NCBI GenBank assembly: GCA_902827205.1
Contig: LR792634.1
Coordinates: 1,054,001 to 1,118,000, forward strand
Direction: 5' to 3'
From: Methanocaldococcus lauensis
GTDB taxonomy: Archaea > AGJL01 > Methanococci > Methanococcales > Methanocaldococcaceae
DNA length: 64,000 nucleotides
Of this stretch, positions 28,641-37,432 are shown one piece after another. Numbering within the stretch: the first letter of the stretch is position 1; every line of letters begins with the position of its first letter. Below the pieces are notes generated by a model that worked only from the letters and a program-made list of their open reading frames with translations, searched no databases and was not told the origin of the DNA. The position numbers and the translations under genes were made by a program.

Positions 28641-28807
28641 AATTATTTTCTAATTAAAGAAAATTTTAATAATTTTATAGTAAATTTTAAATATTGGTTT
28701 TTAAACATAACTTTTTTACATATAGTTAAATTCTCAAAATTTAGTATAGATAGTAGGAATCGAATTATTTAAAAAGTAAAAGAAAAAGAACTAAGCCGAT
28801 ATTTAAA

Positions 28808-29019
28808 AGATCCGTTCCCCATTTCCATAGCATATCATATAACAACTTAATTATACAAACCGATCTAAGGAAATGGGTTATCCTCAGCCCATAGCTTCAT
28901 CGGGAATACCAATCTCTCTGCCATAGGTTCATTGGACTTCGGGCTGAACGGAGACAGCCCCTCAAATGAAATTTATAAGCATTTATAATAACCTCGAAGG
29001 CAGAGCCCTCTCATCGGTT
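28808..29019 (-). ncRNA. Structured GC-rich RNA candidate with kink-turn-like elements
   Basis: GC-rich islands in this AT-rich genome are typically structured RNAs. On the minus strand AACC-GAT-GA-GAGGGC...GCCTTC-GA-GGTT (28990-29019) has the exact layout of a kink-turn: stem, three-base bulge, tandem G-A pairs, stem. A second, CC-GAT-GA-AGC...GCT-GA-GG, is at 28882-28903. CCCATTTCC pairs with GGAAATGGG (28818-28826 / 28869-28877), and AGATC (28808-28812) could pair with GATCT (28862-28866) as a pseudoknot. One G-U pair favours the minus strand. It may be an H/ACA-type or other L7Ae-binding RNA, or one of the GC-rich hgc RNAs of Methanocaldococcus. Exact ends are unknown. Confidence 0.55.
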
Positions 29020-29114
29020 AATTAGTAATATAATTAAATTAAGTATTGTGGTGCGTTACAGAAATTAAGAAACTGTTTCGAACCCTTATTAAATTAATTA
29101 AATTAAAAAATGAT

Positions 29115-29174
29115 AACGCTCAGATGTCCCAGGTGTCATCATCAATCAGTGAAGTCAGCATTCATCATCGCGTT
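29115..29174 (-). ncRNA. Box C/D guide sRNA downstream of cobN
   Basis: Minus strand: C box ATGATGA (29162-29168), guide ATGCTGACTTCA, D' box CTGA (29146-29149), C' box ATGATGA (29136-29142), guide CACCTGGGACAT, D box CTGA (29120-29123). Both guides are 12 bases and a short terminal stem CGC/GCG closes the kink-turn. It begins about 17 bases beyond the cobN stop codon on the same strand, so it may be released from the cobN 3' untranslated region. I could not assign rRNA or tRNA targets. Confidence 0.92.
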
Positions 29175-29190
29175 TAATTTTATTTATATT

Positions 29191-32100
29191 TTATTTCTGT
29201 ATATAAAATATATGGTGTTTCCAAGAAGTATCTATAGTAATAATTCCACCTTGATACTCGCCATAATCGTCATTATAAGATTCTTCAATATTTCCTTCTA
29301 TATCCAAATAAATTTTTTTAAGTTCATCAATATTTTCTCTCTTAGTTTTCCATAAACCTCTTTGATAAGCCTCCAACAATCTTCTTGAAATTTCTTCTAA
29401 TGCATATATATTATGTTTTTCAAAAAACTTTCTATTTTTCTCATCTTTTACAAATGTATTAAATATCTCATCAAATACCCAACTATCTACTTCCTTAGTT
29501 GTAGCACTCCAACCATAAACTCTTCCTATTCTTTTAGCAATATCTCCAGCCCCTTTGTATCCATGCTTTTTCATTCCTTCAATCCACTTTGGATTTAGTA
29601 ACTTTGTTAAAGTAACTCTCTCAAGTTCTTCTTTTAATGTTCTTATAGTAACATTTTTTGAATTTCTTGTATCTCCATAATAAGCTTTAATTTTTTTATT
29701 CCTCAAAACTCTTGCAGCGTTAGTTAATCCTCCATGAGTTCCAAAGTAGCAACAACATCCAAGTAAGTCATATTCATCAGTAACAACTTTATTAAATGTT
29801 AAATCAGCTGTTTTTAATAAACTTTTAAAAATTTCTGTAGATTTTTTACCATACACATTCTTTCCATAGGCATAAGAATTCCAATACACAAATACATCCT
29901 TTAAATCCTCAACATCTTCCCAAGCACTTGCATATACAGCATATTTAACTCCATTTCCATATGTTCCAGGAGGTGAGCAGAAAATTCTAAATGTTGCCTC
30001 TCTAAAAGATAACTTGTTATTTAATCCTTCAATGACATGTTTCTTTACAAAATTCATATTTAGTGGCTCATCTAACTTAGCTACTCTCATTATTGCTTCA
30101 TCAATAAGCTCTATACAATTTGGAAACATATCCCTTATTATTCCACTAACTCTTATAGTGACATCAATCCTTGGTCTTTTTAATTCATCTAATGGGATTA
30201 TTTCTAAATCAACAACTTTTCCTCCTTTATAAATGGGTCTAACTCCTAATAAATGTAATATCATTCCCATACATTCTCCGTCTGCCCACATTATGTCAGA
30301 AGCCATCCAATATAAAGCAATATTTTCAGGATATTTTCCTTCATCCTCTAAATATCTTTCAATTAATTTTTCAGCTAATAAAATCCCAACTCTATAGGCA
30401 GATTTTGTAGGAACTCTATATGGATCCAATGTGTAAAAATTCCTTCCTGTTGGTAGTATGTTATAATTACCTCTTGAAATTAATCCAGAAGCTCCAGGCT
30501 CTATATATCCTATGTCAATTCCTCTTAATAAGGATTTTATTTCGTCAGTTTTCTCAATTCTTTCATTTATTTCTTTAATTATTTCCTCTAATTTTTTATT
30601 TTCAATACTTTTTCCATTTAATACATTTTCAATTTTTTTCTTTAAATCTTTCTCTTTATATTCATATTCCAATATACTTTTTATGAATTCCACTCTTCTA
30701 TCTCCTTCAGGAAGTTCTCCAAAGATGTGCATTCCATCATTGCATTTTGAGTTCTTTATCATTTCTAAGGTATCTCTTATTTCATCAAACAATTCTTTAA
30801 AGTTTTCATGAATTTTTCCTTCTTTTTCCATTTTTTTAATTTTTTCTTTTATTTTTACTAAGTTAGTTTTTTTCACTTCTTCAATAATTAAATGTTCTAA
30901 TTGATGTTTTCTTGAAGTATCCATTCCCTTTAAATATTCTTCTATGTAGCTGTTTAAAGTTTCTAACTCTTCACTAAATGCATCTACCATAACTGTTTGT
31001 AAATGATCTACAATAGTAGCATAACTCCTTCTTTTTGCTATAGCCCCTTCTGGAGGATTATCTGAATTATAAATATAAAGGTGAGGAATATCTCCTATAC
31101 AGATATCTGGGAAACATTCGTTAGATAAACCTACATTTTTTCCGGGGAGGAACTCTAATGTTCCATGAGTTCCTACGTGGATTATAATATCTCCAATGTC
31201 ATTAAAGTATTTGTATGTGGCAATATATTGGTGAGTTGGTGGGCAATATGGGTCGTGCAAAATTTTACAAACTCTACCATCACACCTTGCCCCAGCACAG
31301 CCTCTCTTTGGTTGGACACAAACATAGACATTTCCAAACTTTAAGCCAGTTATAACTATCTTGTTTTTGCCATCCACTTTGTATATCATCCCTGCTGGAA
31401 TATCTTTTCCATTTAAATCTCCCCAAGTCTCTAAAATCTTGTTTTTCACATTTTTAGGGAGTTTATTAAAGTCTTCATAATATTCTTCTTCATCCATTAA
31501 ATATAAGTATCCTCCTTTTGAGATAATTTCCTCAACAGTAGTCCATCTAAACTCTGAAATTGTCTTCTTTTGTAAGATTAATTTAGATAAATCCTCTCCA
31601 CTTTCAGGGATATTTTCTACATTATATCCTTCTTCTTTTAATTTTTTCATTATATTTACAACACTTTGAAGACTGTCCAAATGTGCGGCACTTCCTATTG
31701 TTGCCTCTACGGAGGCACAGGTATTGTTATGTAAAACAAATATAACTTTTCGATCTTTTTTAGGTTTATATTTCAATTTAATCCATCTTTTTATTCTCTT
31801 AACAACTTTTTCTATTCTTTCTTCAATTCCAAATTTTTTTTCAAAACCATTTTCATTTTCTGTAGTTCCAATTATAATTGGTTCTATAACTCCTTCAAAT
31901 TCTGGTAAAGCAATAGTCCAACCAATATCTGCAGATAATCCTTGACTGTCATTTTTCCAATCCTCATAGCTTTTATAGTAACTCATTATTGGATGAAATA
32001 CTGGAATATCTAATTTTTTAAGTATATCAACCCTAGAGATTTTATTTAAATCTCCTCCATCTTTTACAGTTCCCAATGGAAATGATAATAAGTTAATTAA

Positions 32101-32757
32101 CGCATCTATTAAAGGTTTATCATCCTTAAAGAAGTATTTTAAAATGTTCTCTCCCCCATCTAATGCATTTAACTCTTCACACTTAGCTCCATAAGAAAAT
32201 ACTGAAATTACATTAAATTCCTCTTCTAATTTATCTAAAAGTTTGTTAATTACATCCATATCGTCATTAACTAAGTAATGCCTTGAAAATAAAACTCCTA
32301 CTGTATATTTTTTATCAAAATTAACATCATCTAAGAATTCATCTAATTTCTCATAGATTTTTCCTTTATAGTAAATTCCTTGGAAGGGTTTCTTTATGAC
32401 ATCTTTATCTTCGCCCATTAAATACAAAATCATGTTTTTAAAGTTATCTAGACCACCATATGTTGTAAATAGATAACACTTAGCAGATTTTTCAGAATTC
32501 CAAAAACTTGGGTCTTGTGAAACAATTATAATGTTTTCATTTAATTTCTTTATTTTCTCTAAATCAATATCATCTGATGATGTTTTATATATAAAAACTA
32601 AATCAGAGTTTTTAACATCTTCTAAAAAGCTATTATCGATTGGATTTCTATTAGAATATATTTTATATTCAATATTATAACCCTCTTTTTTTAACTCATC
32701 CAATGCCTTTTTTAATATTGAGCAATAGGAGGCCCACATATAGAATGTGATTTTCAT
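29191..32757 (-). CDS. cobN: CobN / magnesium-chelatase H-type large subunit
   Basis: An 1188-residue protein of the CobN/BchH family, the tetrapyrrole-binding subunit that inserts cobalt (CobN) or magnesium (BchH). Family features visible are VFVLHNNTCASVEATIGSAAHLDS, the VCVQPKRGCAGARCDGR cysteine-rich stretch, the GTHGTLEFLPGKNVGLS segment and YATIVDHLQTVMVDA. In a methanogen the natural role is cobalt insertion for corrinoids; some archaea also use the single-subunit CbiX/CfbA. Its AAA+ and VWA partners (CobS/ChlI, CobT/ChlD) are not in this window. Start ATG at 32757 after GGTGGTATT. Confidence 0.88.
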   Translation of the reverse strand: MKITFYMWASYCSILKKALDELKKEGYNIEYKIYSNRNPIDNSFLEDVKNSDLVFIYKTSSDDIDLEKIKKLNENIIIVSQDPSFWNSEKSAKCYLFTTYGGLDNFKNMILYLMGEDKDVIKKPFQGIYYKGKIYEKLDEFLDDVNFDKKYTVGVLFSRHYLVNDDMDVINKLLDKLEEEFNVISVFSYGAKCEELNALDGGENILKYFFKDDKPLIDALINLLSFPLGTVKDGGDLNKISRVDILKKLDIPVFHPIMSYYKSYEDWKNDSQGLSADIGWTIALPEFEGVIEPIIIGTTENENGFEKKFGIEERIEKVVKRIKRWIKLKYKPKKDRKVIFVLHNNTCASVEATIGSAAHLDSLQSVVNIMKKLKEEGYNVENIPESGEDLSKLILQKKTISEFRWTTVEEIISKGGYLYLMDEEEYYEDFNKLPKNVKNKILETWGDLNGKDIPAGMIYKVDGKNKIVITGLKFGNVYVCVQPKRGCAGARCDGRVCKILHDPYCPPTHQYIATYKYFNDIGDIIIHVGTHGTLEFLPGKNVGLSNECFPDICIGDIPHLYIYNSDNPPEGAIAKRRSYATIVDHLQTVMVDAFSEELETLNSYIEEYLKGMDTSRKHQLEHLIIEEVKKTNLVKIKEKIKKMEKEGKIHENFKELFDEIRDTLEMIKNSKCNDGMHIFGELPEGDRRVEFIKSILEYEYKEKDLKKKIENVLNGKSIENKKLEEIIKEINERIEKTDEIKSLLRGIDIGYIEPGASGLISRGNYNILPTGRNFYTLDPYRVPTKSAYRVGILLAEKLIERYLEDEGKYPENIALYWMASDIMWADGECMGMILHLLGVRPIYKGGKVVDLEIIPLDELKRPRIDVTIRVSGIIRDMFPNCIELIDEAIMRVAKLDEPLNMNFVKKHVIEGLNNKLSFREATFRIFCSPPGTYGNGVKYAVYASAWEDVEDLKDVFVYWNSYAYGKNVYGKKSTEIFKSLLKTADLTFNKVVTDEYDLLGCCCYFGTHGGLTNAARVLRNKKIKAYYGDTRNSKNVTIRTLKEELERVTLTKLLNPKWIEGMKKHGYKGAGDIAKRIGRVYGWSATTKEVDSWVFDEIFNTFVKDEKNRKFFEKHNIYALEEISRRLLEAYQRGLWKTKRENIDELKKIYLDIEGNIEESYNDDYGEYQGGIITIDTSWKHHIFYIQK

Positions 32758-32899
32758 AATACCACCATAATAATAAGAGTTTATAATCACTACTATAGTG
32801 TTAATCTTTTATAGATTTTATTACTATTTATAATTTATCATTAAAAATCATGATAGATCTTATTAAAATAAAAATAATTAAAAATAAAAATTTAATAAT

Positions 32900-33748
32900 T
32901 TAAAAAACAGATGCACCATCATTATTTGGTTTTGTTAAAATAACTTTTCCATACTTGTTTAATGTTTCTTTTACTCTATTCAGATTTTCATCTTCAACTA
33001 TAGCTATATAACTCGGCCCAGTTCCTGACAAGCCAGATGTTAATGCCCCTGCTTCTAAGGCGTCTATTGCTATTTTTGTAGGAAAGTTTAACGCTGAAGC
33101 ATATAAAATTCCATTTAAAAACAAAGCTTTGAAATAGTTTCCATTAATAGCTTCATTAAAGGCTATTTCAACATAATCTTTAATTAGTTTCATCCTATTG
33201 ACATCCACATTCTTTTCAAAGTTTGGAACTAAAACTACAACATTTAAATCTTCTGGCATCTTGTCTCTTTTTAATATCTCTCTCTTTAAATTGTCAGTAA
33301 TAGTTATTCCTCCATAGTATGAGGCTGTAGCGTCATCATAAGCCCCAGTAACAGTTAATTTTTCATCAAAACTAGATTTTATTCCTAAGTTTATTATTAA
33401 CTCATCATCAATCTTTTCCCCTAAAGCGTCAAATGTTGCTAAGACAACAGCGTTAGATGTGGCTGAACTACTACTCAAACCTGATTTTATTGGAATTTCT
33501 GTCTTTGTCTCTACATATGCTGAATAATTTAAACCAAAATAGTCCAATGTATTTTTTACACATCTTATTATTAAATTTGGCTTAATCTTGGGATTATCTA
33601 ATACTTTTCCTTCAATTTTATTTTTACCATCGTCTATTAACTTAACTCTTGCATAAACCTTTAAATTTAAACCAAAGGCTGAACCCTTACCAGTGGCTAT
33701 AGCATTTATTATTGTCCCTGATGCTAATGCATAAGCATTTCCTTCCAT
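32900..33748 (-). CDS. aroK: Archaeal shikimate kinase (GHMP family)
   Basis: A 282-residue kinase of the GHMP (homoserine-kinase-like) superfamily that phosphorylates shikimate in archaea, unrelated to bacterial AroK. The ATP loop [16 protein letters not shown] and the C-terminal [13 protein letters not shown] are visible. I start at the ATG at 33748 because GAGGAGAGATTT precedes it, giving 282 residues, the length I recall for MJ1440. The frame continues upstream without homology. aroE lies two genes away on the same strand. Confidence 0.92.
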   Translation of the reverse strand: MEGNAYALASGTIINAIATGKGSAFGLNLKVYARVKLIDDGKNKIEGKVLDNPKIKPNLIIRCVKNTLDYFGLNYSAYVETKTEIPIKSGLSSSSATSNAVVLATFDALGEKIDDELIINLGIKSSFDEKLTVTGAYDDATASYYGGITITDNLKREILKRDKMPEDLNVVVLVPNFEKNVDVNRMKLIKDYVEIAFNEAINGNYFKALFLNGILYASALNFPTKIAIDALEAGALTSGLSGTGPSYIAIVEDENLNRVKETLNKYGKVILTKPNNDGASVF

Positions 33749-33758
33749 AAATCTCTCC

Positions 33759-34343
33759 TCAGCTGTTGCTCCAATTCCATAAACCAACTCTATTTATCTT
33801 TGCCTCTCTTTCAATATCTATAAATTCTTTTTCTAATTCAAACTTACTTATATAAACTCTCGCATAGCCGTATTTTAAAAGTTCTTCATTAAAGTTAATA
33901 TAATTACTACCATTTTTTATAAAAATATATGCCAAGTATCTTCCATACTTATCCTTTTTTGGAGCCTCATTATCAAAAACTACAATAACAGTTTTATTAT
34001 CTAACATTTTCTTTGCAAAATCTGTTGCTTTATAGCCCCAAATTTTTAAGTATGTTGTATTAGATATAGGAGTTCCATTCAATAAAAAATATTCATATGG
34101 ATTATTCTTTTTATGTGTCTCTGGTGTATCAACTCCCAATAATCTTATTTTATACAATCTTCCATTGGACTCTACATAAACAGTATCTCCATCAACTACT
34201 TTTACAACCTCTCCATAAAAATGTTCATGGCTATTTATAAAAGCCTCATTGCTATTATAACTATTATGATGACTGAAACATCCAGAAACTATAACAAAAA
34301 ATATTAAAAATGGGATTAAAAAAGGGTATAATTTGGATTTCAT
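33759..34343 (-). CDS. Thermonuclease (SNase-family) lipoprotein
   Basis: A 194-residue exported nuclease. The N-terminal hydrophobic signal ends in a lipobox-like IVSGC at residue 22, suggesting a lipid anchor. The mature part matches staphylococcal nuclease: [11 protein letters not shown], then [11 protein letters not shown] (first active Arg), the [15 protein letters not shown] stretch with further catalytic Lys/Arg, and GLWNWS at the end. It lies between the two shikimate genes and overlaps neither, though only 10 bases separate it from aroK. Likely cuts extracellular DNA or RNA at the surface. Confidence 0.88.
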   Translation of the reverse strand: MKSKLYPFLIPFLIFFVIVSGCFSHHNSYNSNEAFINSHEHFYGEVVKVVDGDTVYVESNGRLYKIRLLGVDTPETHKKNNPYEYFLLNGTPISNTTYLKIWGYKATDFAKKMLDNKTVIVVFDNEAPKKDKYGRYLAYIFIKNGSNYINFNEELLKYGYARVYISKFELEKEFIDIEREAKINRVGLWNWSNS

Positions 34344-34368
34344 AATATTCCACCAATTAATTTATAAT

Positions 34369-35226
34369 TTATTTTTTATTTCCAAAAAGAGTGTTTATTA
34401 TTGCATTTTTCATAACTTCAATATTTGGCTCAACTCCAGTCCATATTTTAAATGCAACAGCTCCTTGATAAATTAACATTCCTAAGCCGTTTATTGTTTT
34501 AGCCCCAACTTTCTTAGCCTCTTTTAATAGAGTAGTTTCTAATGGATTGTAAATTAAATCCATAACTACCATATCTGGCTTTATCTGATCAGCTTTAATT
34601 AGGGGTTCAACATCAACATTTGGATACATCCCCACTGGAGTGGCGTTAATTATAATATCAACATCACTAAAGTCATTATTTAAACTACTAAATTTAACTT
34701 CCTCACCAAATTTTTTATTTAGTTTCTCAGCAATCTCTTTTGCCAATTTTTCTGCCTTTTCTACCGTTCTATTTGCTATTATTATATTATTATCTTTTGC
34801 TAATTCAAATGCCACAGCCCTTGCCGCTCCTCCTGCTCCTAATATTAATATTGTCTTATCTTTAACTTTACCAATTTCTTCCTCTAAAGATAATCTTGCT
34901 CCAATGCCATCAGTATTATATCCAACTGCCTTATTATTCTCTATTTTTATTGTATTAACCGCCCCAATTAACTTAGCACTTTCATCTAATTCATCTAAAT
35001 ATTTAATAATTTCGACCTTATGAGGTATAGTTACATTAAATCCAACAATTCCTAATGCCTTAGCCCCATCTATTACATACTTTAATTTTTCTGGAAGAAC
35101 ATCAAATGCCAAATATACATAGTTCAATCCTTTATCTTTAAATGCTGCGTTATGCATTATTGGAGAAAAAGAATGTTCTACTGGATGTCCTATCAATCCA
35201 ACAACTTTGGTTCTTGCATCTATCAT
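34369..35226 (-). CDS. aroE: Shikimate dehydrogenase (NADP+)
   Basis: A 285-residue enzyme reducing 3-dehydroshikimate to shikimate. The substrate site GHPVEHSFSPIMHNAAF and VTIPHKVEI (catalytic Lys), the GAGGAARAVAFEL nucleotide loop, NRTVEKAE cofactor-specificity segment and NGLGMLIYQGA end are all canonical. ATG at 35226 follows AAGTGATATTT. With the archaeal shikimate kinase two genes downstream it gives two successive steps of chorismate synthesis, interrupted by the nuclease gene. Confidence 0.95.
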   Translation of the reverse strand: MIDARTKVVGLIGHPVEHSFSPIMHNAAFKDKGLNYVYLAFDVLPEKLKYVIDGAKALGIVGFNVTIPHKVEIIKYLDELDESAKLIGAVNTIKIENNKAVGYNTDGIGARLSLEEEIGKVKDKTILILGAGGAARAVAFELAKDNNIIIANRTVEKAEKLAKEIAEKLNKKFGEEVKFSSLNNDFSDVDIIINATPVGMYPNVDVEPLIKADQIKPDMVVMDLIYNPLETTLLKEAKKVGAKTINGLGMLIYQGAVAFKIWTGVEPNIEVMKNAIINTLFGNKK

Positions 35227-35286
35227 AAATATCACTTAATATTTTTGTAAAATAAAAAGAATTAAATTATAAAAATTTTAAAATAT

Positions 35287-35868
35287 CTATTTTTTAATTA
35301 ATTTAATGACCTCTGCTACTTTTTTACCTAAGTTTCTTGCAGTTTCTAAGCCTATTTCATCTTTTTCACAATCTCTTGGGCTTTTTCCTACTCCTGTCCC
35401 TCCATAATGTGCTGTTGGGTCATTATCTCCAACGACAATCATTGAGTGAATTAAGAAGAAATTATGGATTTGTTGAATTGTTGTTTCTTGCCCACCATTT
35501 CTACTTGCTCCAACTGCTATAGCCCCCCCAACCTTATTTCTTAATTGGAAACCAATTCTTAAAGGTCTTGATCTATCCATTAACATTTTTAATTGAGCAG
35601 AAACTCCCCCAAAATAAACTGGTGAGCCGAGAATAATTCCATCAGCCTCTTTCATCTTTTCTAAGATTGGTTCAATGTCATCAATTATTTGACAATATCC
35701 TATCTCCTTACAAATGTTACAACCCAAACATGGATTTAATTCCTTTCCAGCCAATGATATAAACTCTGTTTCAATTCCTTCCTCAGCAATAGCATTTAAA
35801 GATTCTCTAACTAATAAACTTGTATTTCCGTCAGGTCTTGGACTTCCACTAATTCCTATAACTTTCAT
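35287..35868 (-). CDS. Iron-sulfur flavoprotein / NADPH-dependent FMN reductase family
   Basis: A 193-residue flavodoxin-fold protein. The FMN phosphate loop is GISGSPRPDGNTS, and CLGCNICKEIGYC (C-x2-C-x2-C-x5-C) is the compact motif that binds a [4Fe-4S] cluster in Isf proteins of methanogens. The SPVYFGGVSAQLKMLMDR stretch binds flavin. Isf passes electrons between ferredoxin and small acceptors such as oxygen or peroxide. Downstream of the EVE/nuclease operon by orientation, but no functional link is evident. Confidence 0.88.
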   Translation of the reverse strand: MKVIGISGSPRPDGNTSLLVRESLNAIAEEGIETEFISLAGKELNPCLGCNICKEIGYCQIIDDIEPILEKMKEADGIILGSPVYFGGVSAQLKMLMDRSRPLRIGFQLRNKVGGAIAVGASRNGGQETTIQQIHNFFLIHSMIVVGDNDPTAHYGGTGVGKSPRDCEKDEIGLETARNLGKKVAEVIKLIKK

Positions 35869-35885
35869 ATTTTCACCTTATATTG

Positions 35886-36332
35886 TTATTTTTTTAGTTT
35901 TTTATTTAAAATTAAATTATAGTCCTCCTCTGGAATTACCCTCATAGCCTTACCCATTAAATGCCCACTCCATTTCTTTTTATTAGTAATGAACTTTAAC
36001 TTTGGAATTAATTCTTTAAAGTTAATAGGTGGCTCAAAAACCTTAATTTCTTTAAGTTTAACTCTATATGGAAATTTCTCATTAGGATTTCTTGGAGTTG
36101 GTTTAAAAATTTTTGTAGAATCTTTATAAACCTCTGAAACTACTTCATAAATGCCTCTAATGTATGGAGGTTTATAATCTTTACCACTCCTCTGAATTTC
36201 ATAAATAATTAACTTATCCCCAACTTTTACCTTATTTATTGTATTTTTATGTCTCTCTGCTACTCCCCATATCTTTTTCTCTTTTATTACCTTCCAGTTA
36301 TCTTCATTCGTTATACATAGCCAGTATGTCAT
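35886..36332 (-). CDS. EVE-domain protein
   Basis: A 148-residue single-domain protein of the EVE (PUA-like) family, seen in [16 protein letters not shown] at the start, the [12 protein letters not shown] segment and GLGGTYEV-like [12 protein letters not shown] domains bind modified bases and are often found beside restriction or defence genes. It begins 17 bases after the PD-(D/E)XK nuclease gene on the same strand and so is the third gene of a modification/nuclease operon. Ends with a lysine-rich tail. Confidence 0.85.
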   Translation of the reverse strand: MTYWLCITNEDNWKVIKEKKIWGVAERHKNTINKVKVGDKLIIYEIQRSGKDYKPPYIRGIYEVVSEVYKDSTKIFKPTPRNPNEKFPYRVKLKEIKVFEPPINFKELIPKLKFITNKKKWSGHLMGKAMRVIPEEDYNLILNKKLKK

Positions 36333-36349
36333 AATTTCCCCCAGGTATT

Positions 36350-37432
36350 TTAAAGTATTTTTTCAATATTATTATTAAAATCCATCACCCAAATTTCTGG
36401 TTCATAAGATATTTTGTTTAAATCTTTAATTTCAGATAATACATCTTTTGGGAAATTCTCTGGATTAGATAATATATTATTAGTTTTATCTAATATTAAA
36501 AGTATTGGTTTAGTATTATAACTCTTAGCATTTCTTAAATGTCCTCCTATATCGTCTCTTGCCCATTTTATATAATACTCTAATTGCTTTGGTGCTCTTT
36601 TTATGTCATCTAAATTGTTATTCTTAACATATTTTAACTCAATTATTCTATATAAAATATCATCACAATCTGCCTTTTCAATAGTTAAAATATCTATTTT
36701 TTGCATTCCTGCACCCGCAAAAACTTCGTTACCTATCCAAGCTATATTTTTTCCAAATATTTCCGGATAATACTTATTATTCTCTATCTTCAATTCCTGC
36801 ATAATATATGCTTGAAAAGCTGTTTCACTATTAATATCTCTTTTATTAAAGTTTAACCTAAAACTCTCTCCATGATTATAATATTTTTTATCTCCACATA
36901 TTATTCTAAAGTTTTGATTATCAAAATCATATCCATCCTTACAGGTTATTATATTTCCATTATTTTCATCTTTAATCATATTTAACAATCTCTCAACTTC
37001 CCAAGGAAATAACATTGTATTTCCTCTTTTTCCTTTCATTTTTCTGTAAATAAGCATCCATAACAGTTCCCTTGAATATATTGGTAATTTATCTAATGCA
37101 ATAAATTCCAAAACTCCTTCCGAGTAAATTTTATATGGCTCAATATCTTTTCTATATATTAATTTTTTTGGTAAATTTGGTTTTTTCGCATCTTCCCCTT
37201 TTAAATGATAAACCTTATTATCCTTAGATTTAAAGATACCAAAAAATCTCCCTTTTTTATTTTCACTCCCCTCAATATAAAAAAATATATAATCTCCCTC
37301 TTTAACTCTAAGCATGTCTGCTAACAATGAAATATTACTATCTCTATCTCCCGCTCCTGTCCCAACAAATTGATATTTCAAATGAATAGGAAGAGTATTC
37401 TCATTAACCACAAATACATGTCCTCTAATCAT
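36350..37432 (-). CDS. Predicted restriction-type nuclease: PUA/EVE-like N-terminus plus PD-(D/E)XK domain
   Basis: A 360-residue protein I do not recognise as a named enzyme. Residues about 1-75 ([23 protein letters not shown]) resemble the EVE/PUA-like core of the protein encoded next to it. Residues about 205-320 hold a PD-(D/E)XK-type motif: [12 protein letters not shown] followed by [10 protein letters not shown], that is D-x(n)-E-L-K, with a preceding conserved-looking glutamate. Start ATG at 37432 overlaps the methyltransferase stop by four bases (ATGA) with GGTGG upstream. Inferred role: the cleavage partner of the methyltransferase, possibly sensing modified DNA. Confidence 0.65.
   Translation of the reverse strand: MIRGHVFVVNENTLPIHLKYQFVGTGAGDRDSNISLLADMLRVKEGDYIFFYIEGSENKKGRFFGIFKSKDNKVYHLKGEDAKKPNLPKKLIYRKDIEPYKIYSEGVLEFIALDKLPIYSRELLWMLIYRKMKGKRGNTMLFPWEVERLLNMIKDENNGNIITCKDGYDFDNQNFRIICGDKKYYNHGESFRLNFNKRDINSETAFQAYIMQELKIENNKYYPEIFGKNIAWIGNEVFAGAGMQKIDILTIEKADCDDILYRIIELKYVKNNNLDDIKRAPKQLEYYIKWARDDIGGHLRNAKSYNTKPILLILDKTNNILSNPENFPKDVLSEIKDLNKISYEPEIWVMDFNNNIEKIL

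Larger units (their letters stand above)
28641..29190. other. 550-base RNA-rich gap between convergent V4R and cobN genes
   Basis: No protein gene is supported here. The first ~150 bases are AT-rich and featureless. Between about 28800 and 29020 the GC content rises sharply, with paired segments, and between 29115 and 29174 there is a box C/D RNA. Both RNA candidates are described separately. Confidence 0.7.

Noticed and set aside
28780-29020. RNase P RNA, SRP RNA or a cobalamin riboswitch for cobN
   Set aside because: I found no RNase P core (CR-I/CR-V), no SRP helix 8 motif and no B12 box, and the region is downstream, not upstream, of cobN.
29060-29095. TTTCGAACCC on the plus strand (GGGTTCGAAA on minus), resembling a tRNA T-arm
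   Set aside because: No acceptor, D or anticodon stem could be built around it, so it is not called a tRNA.
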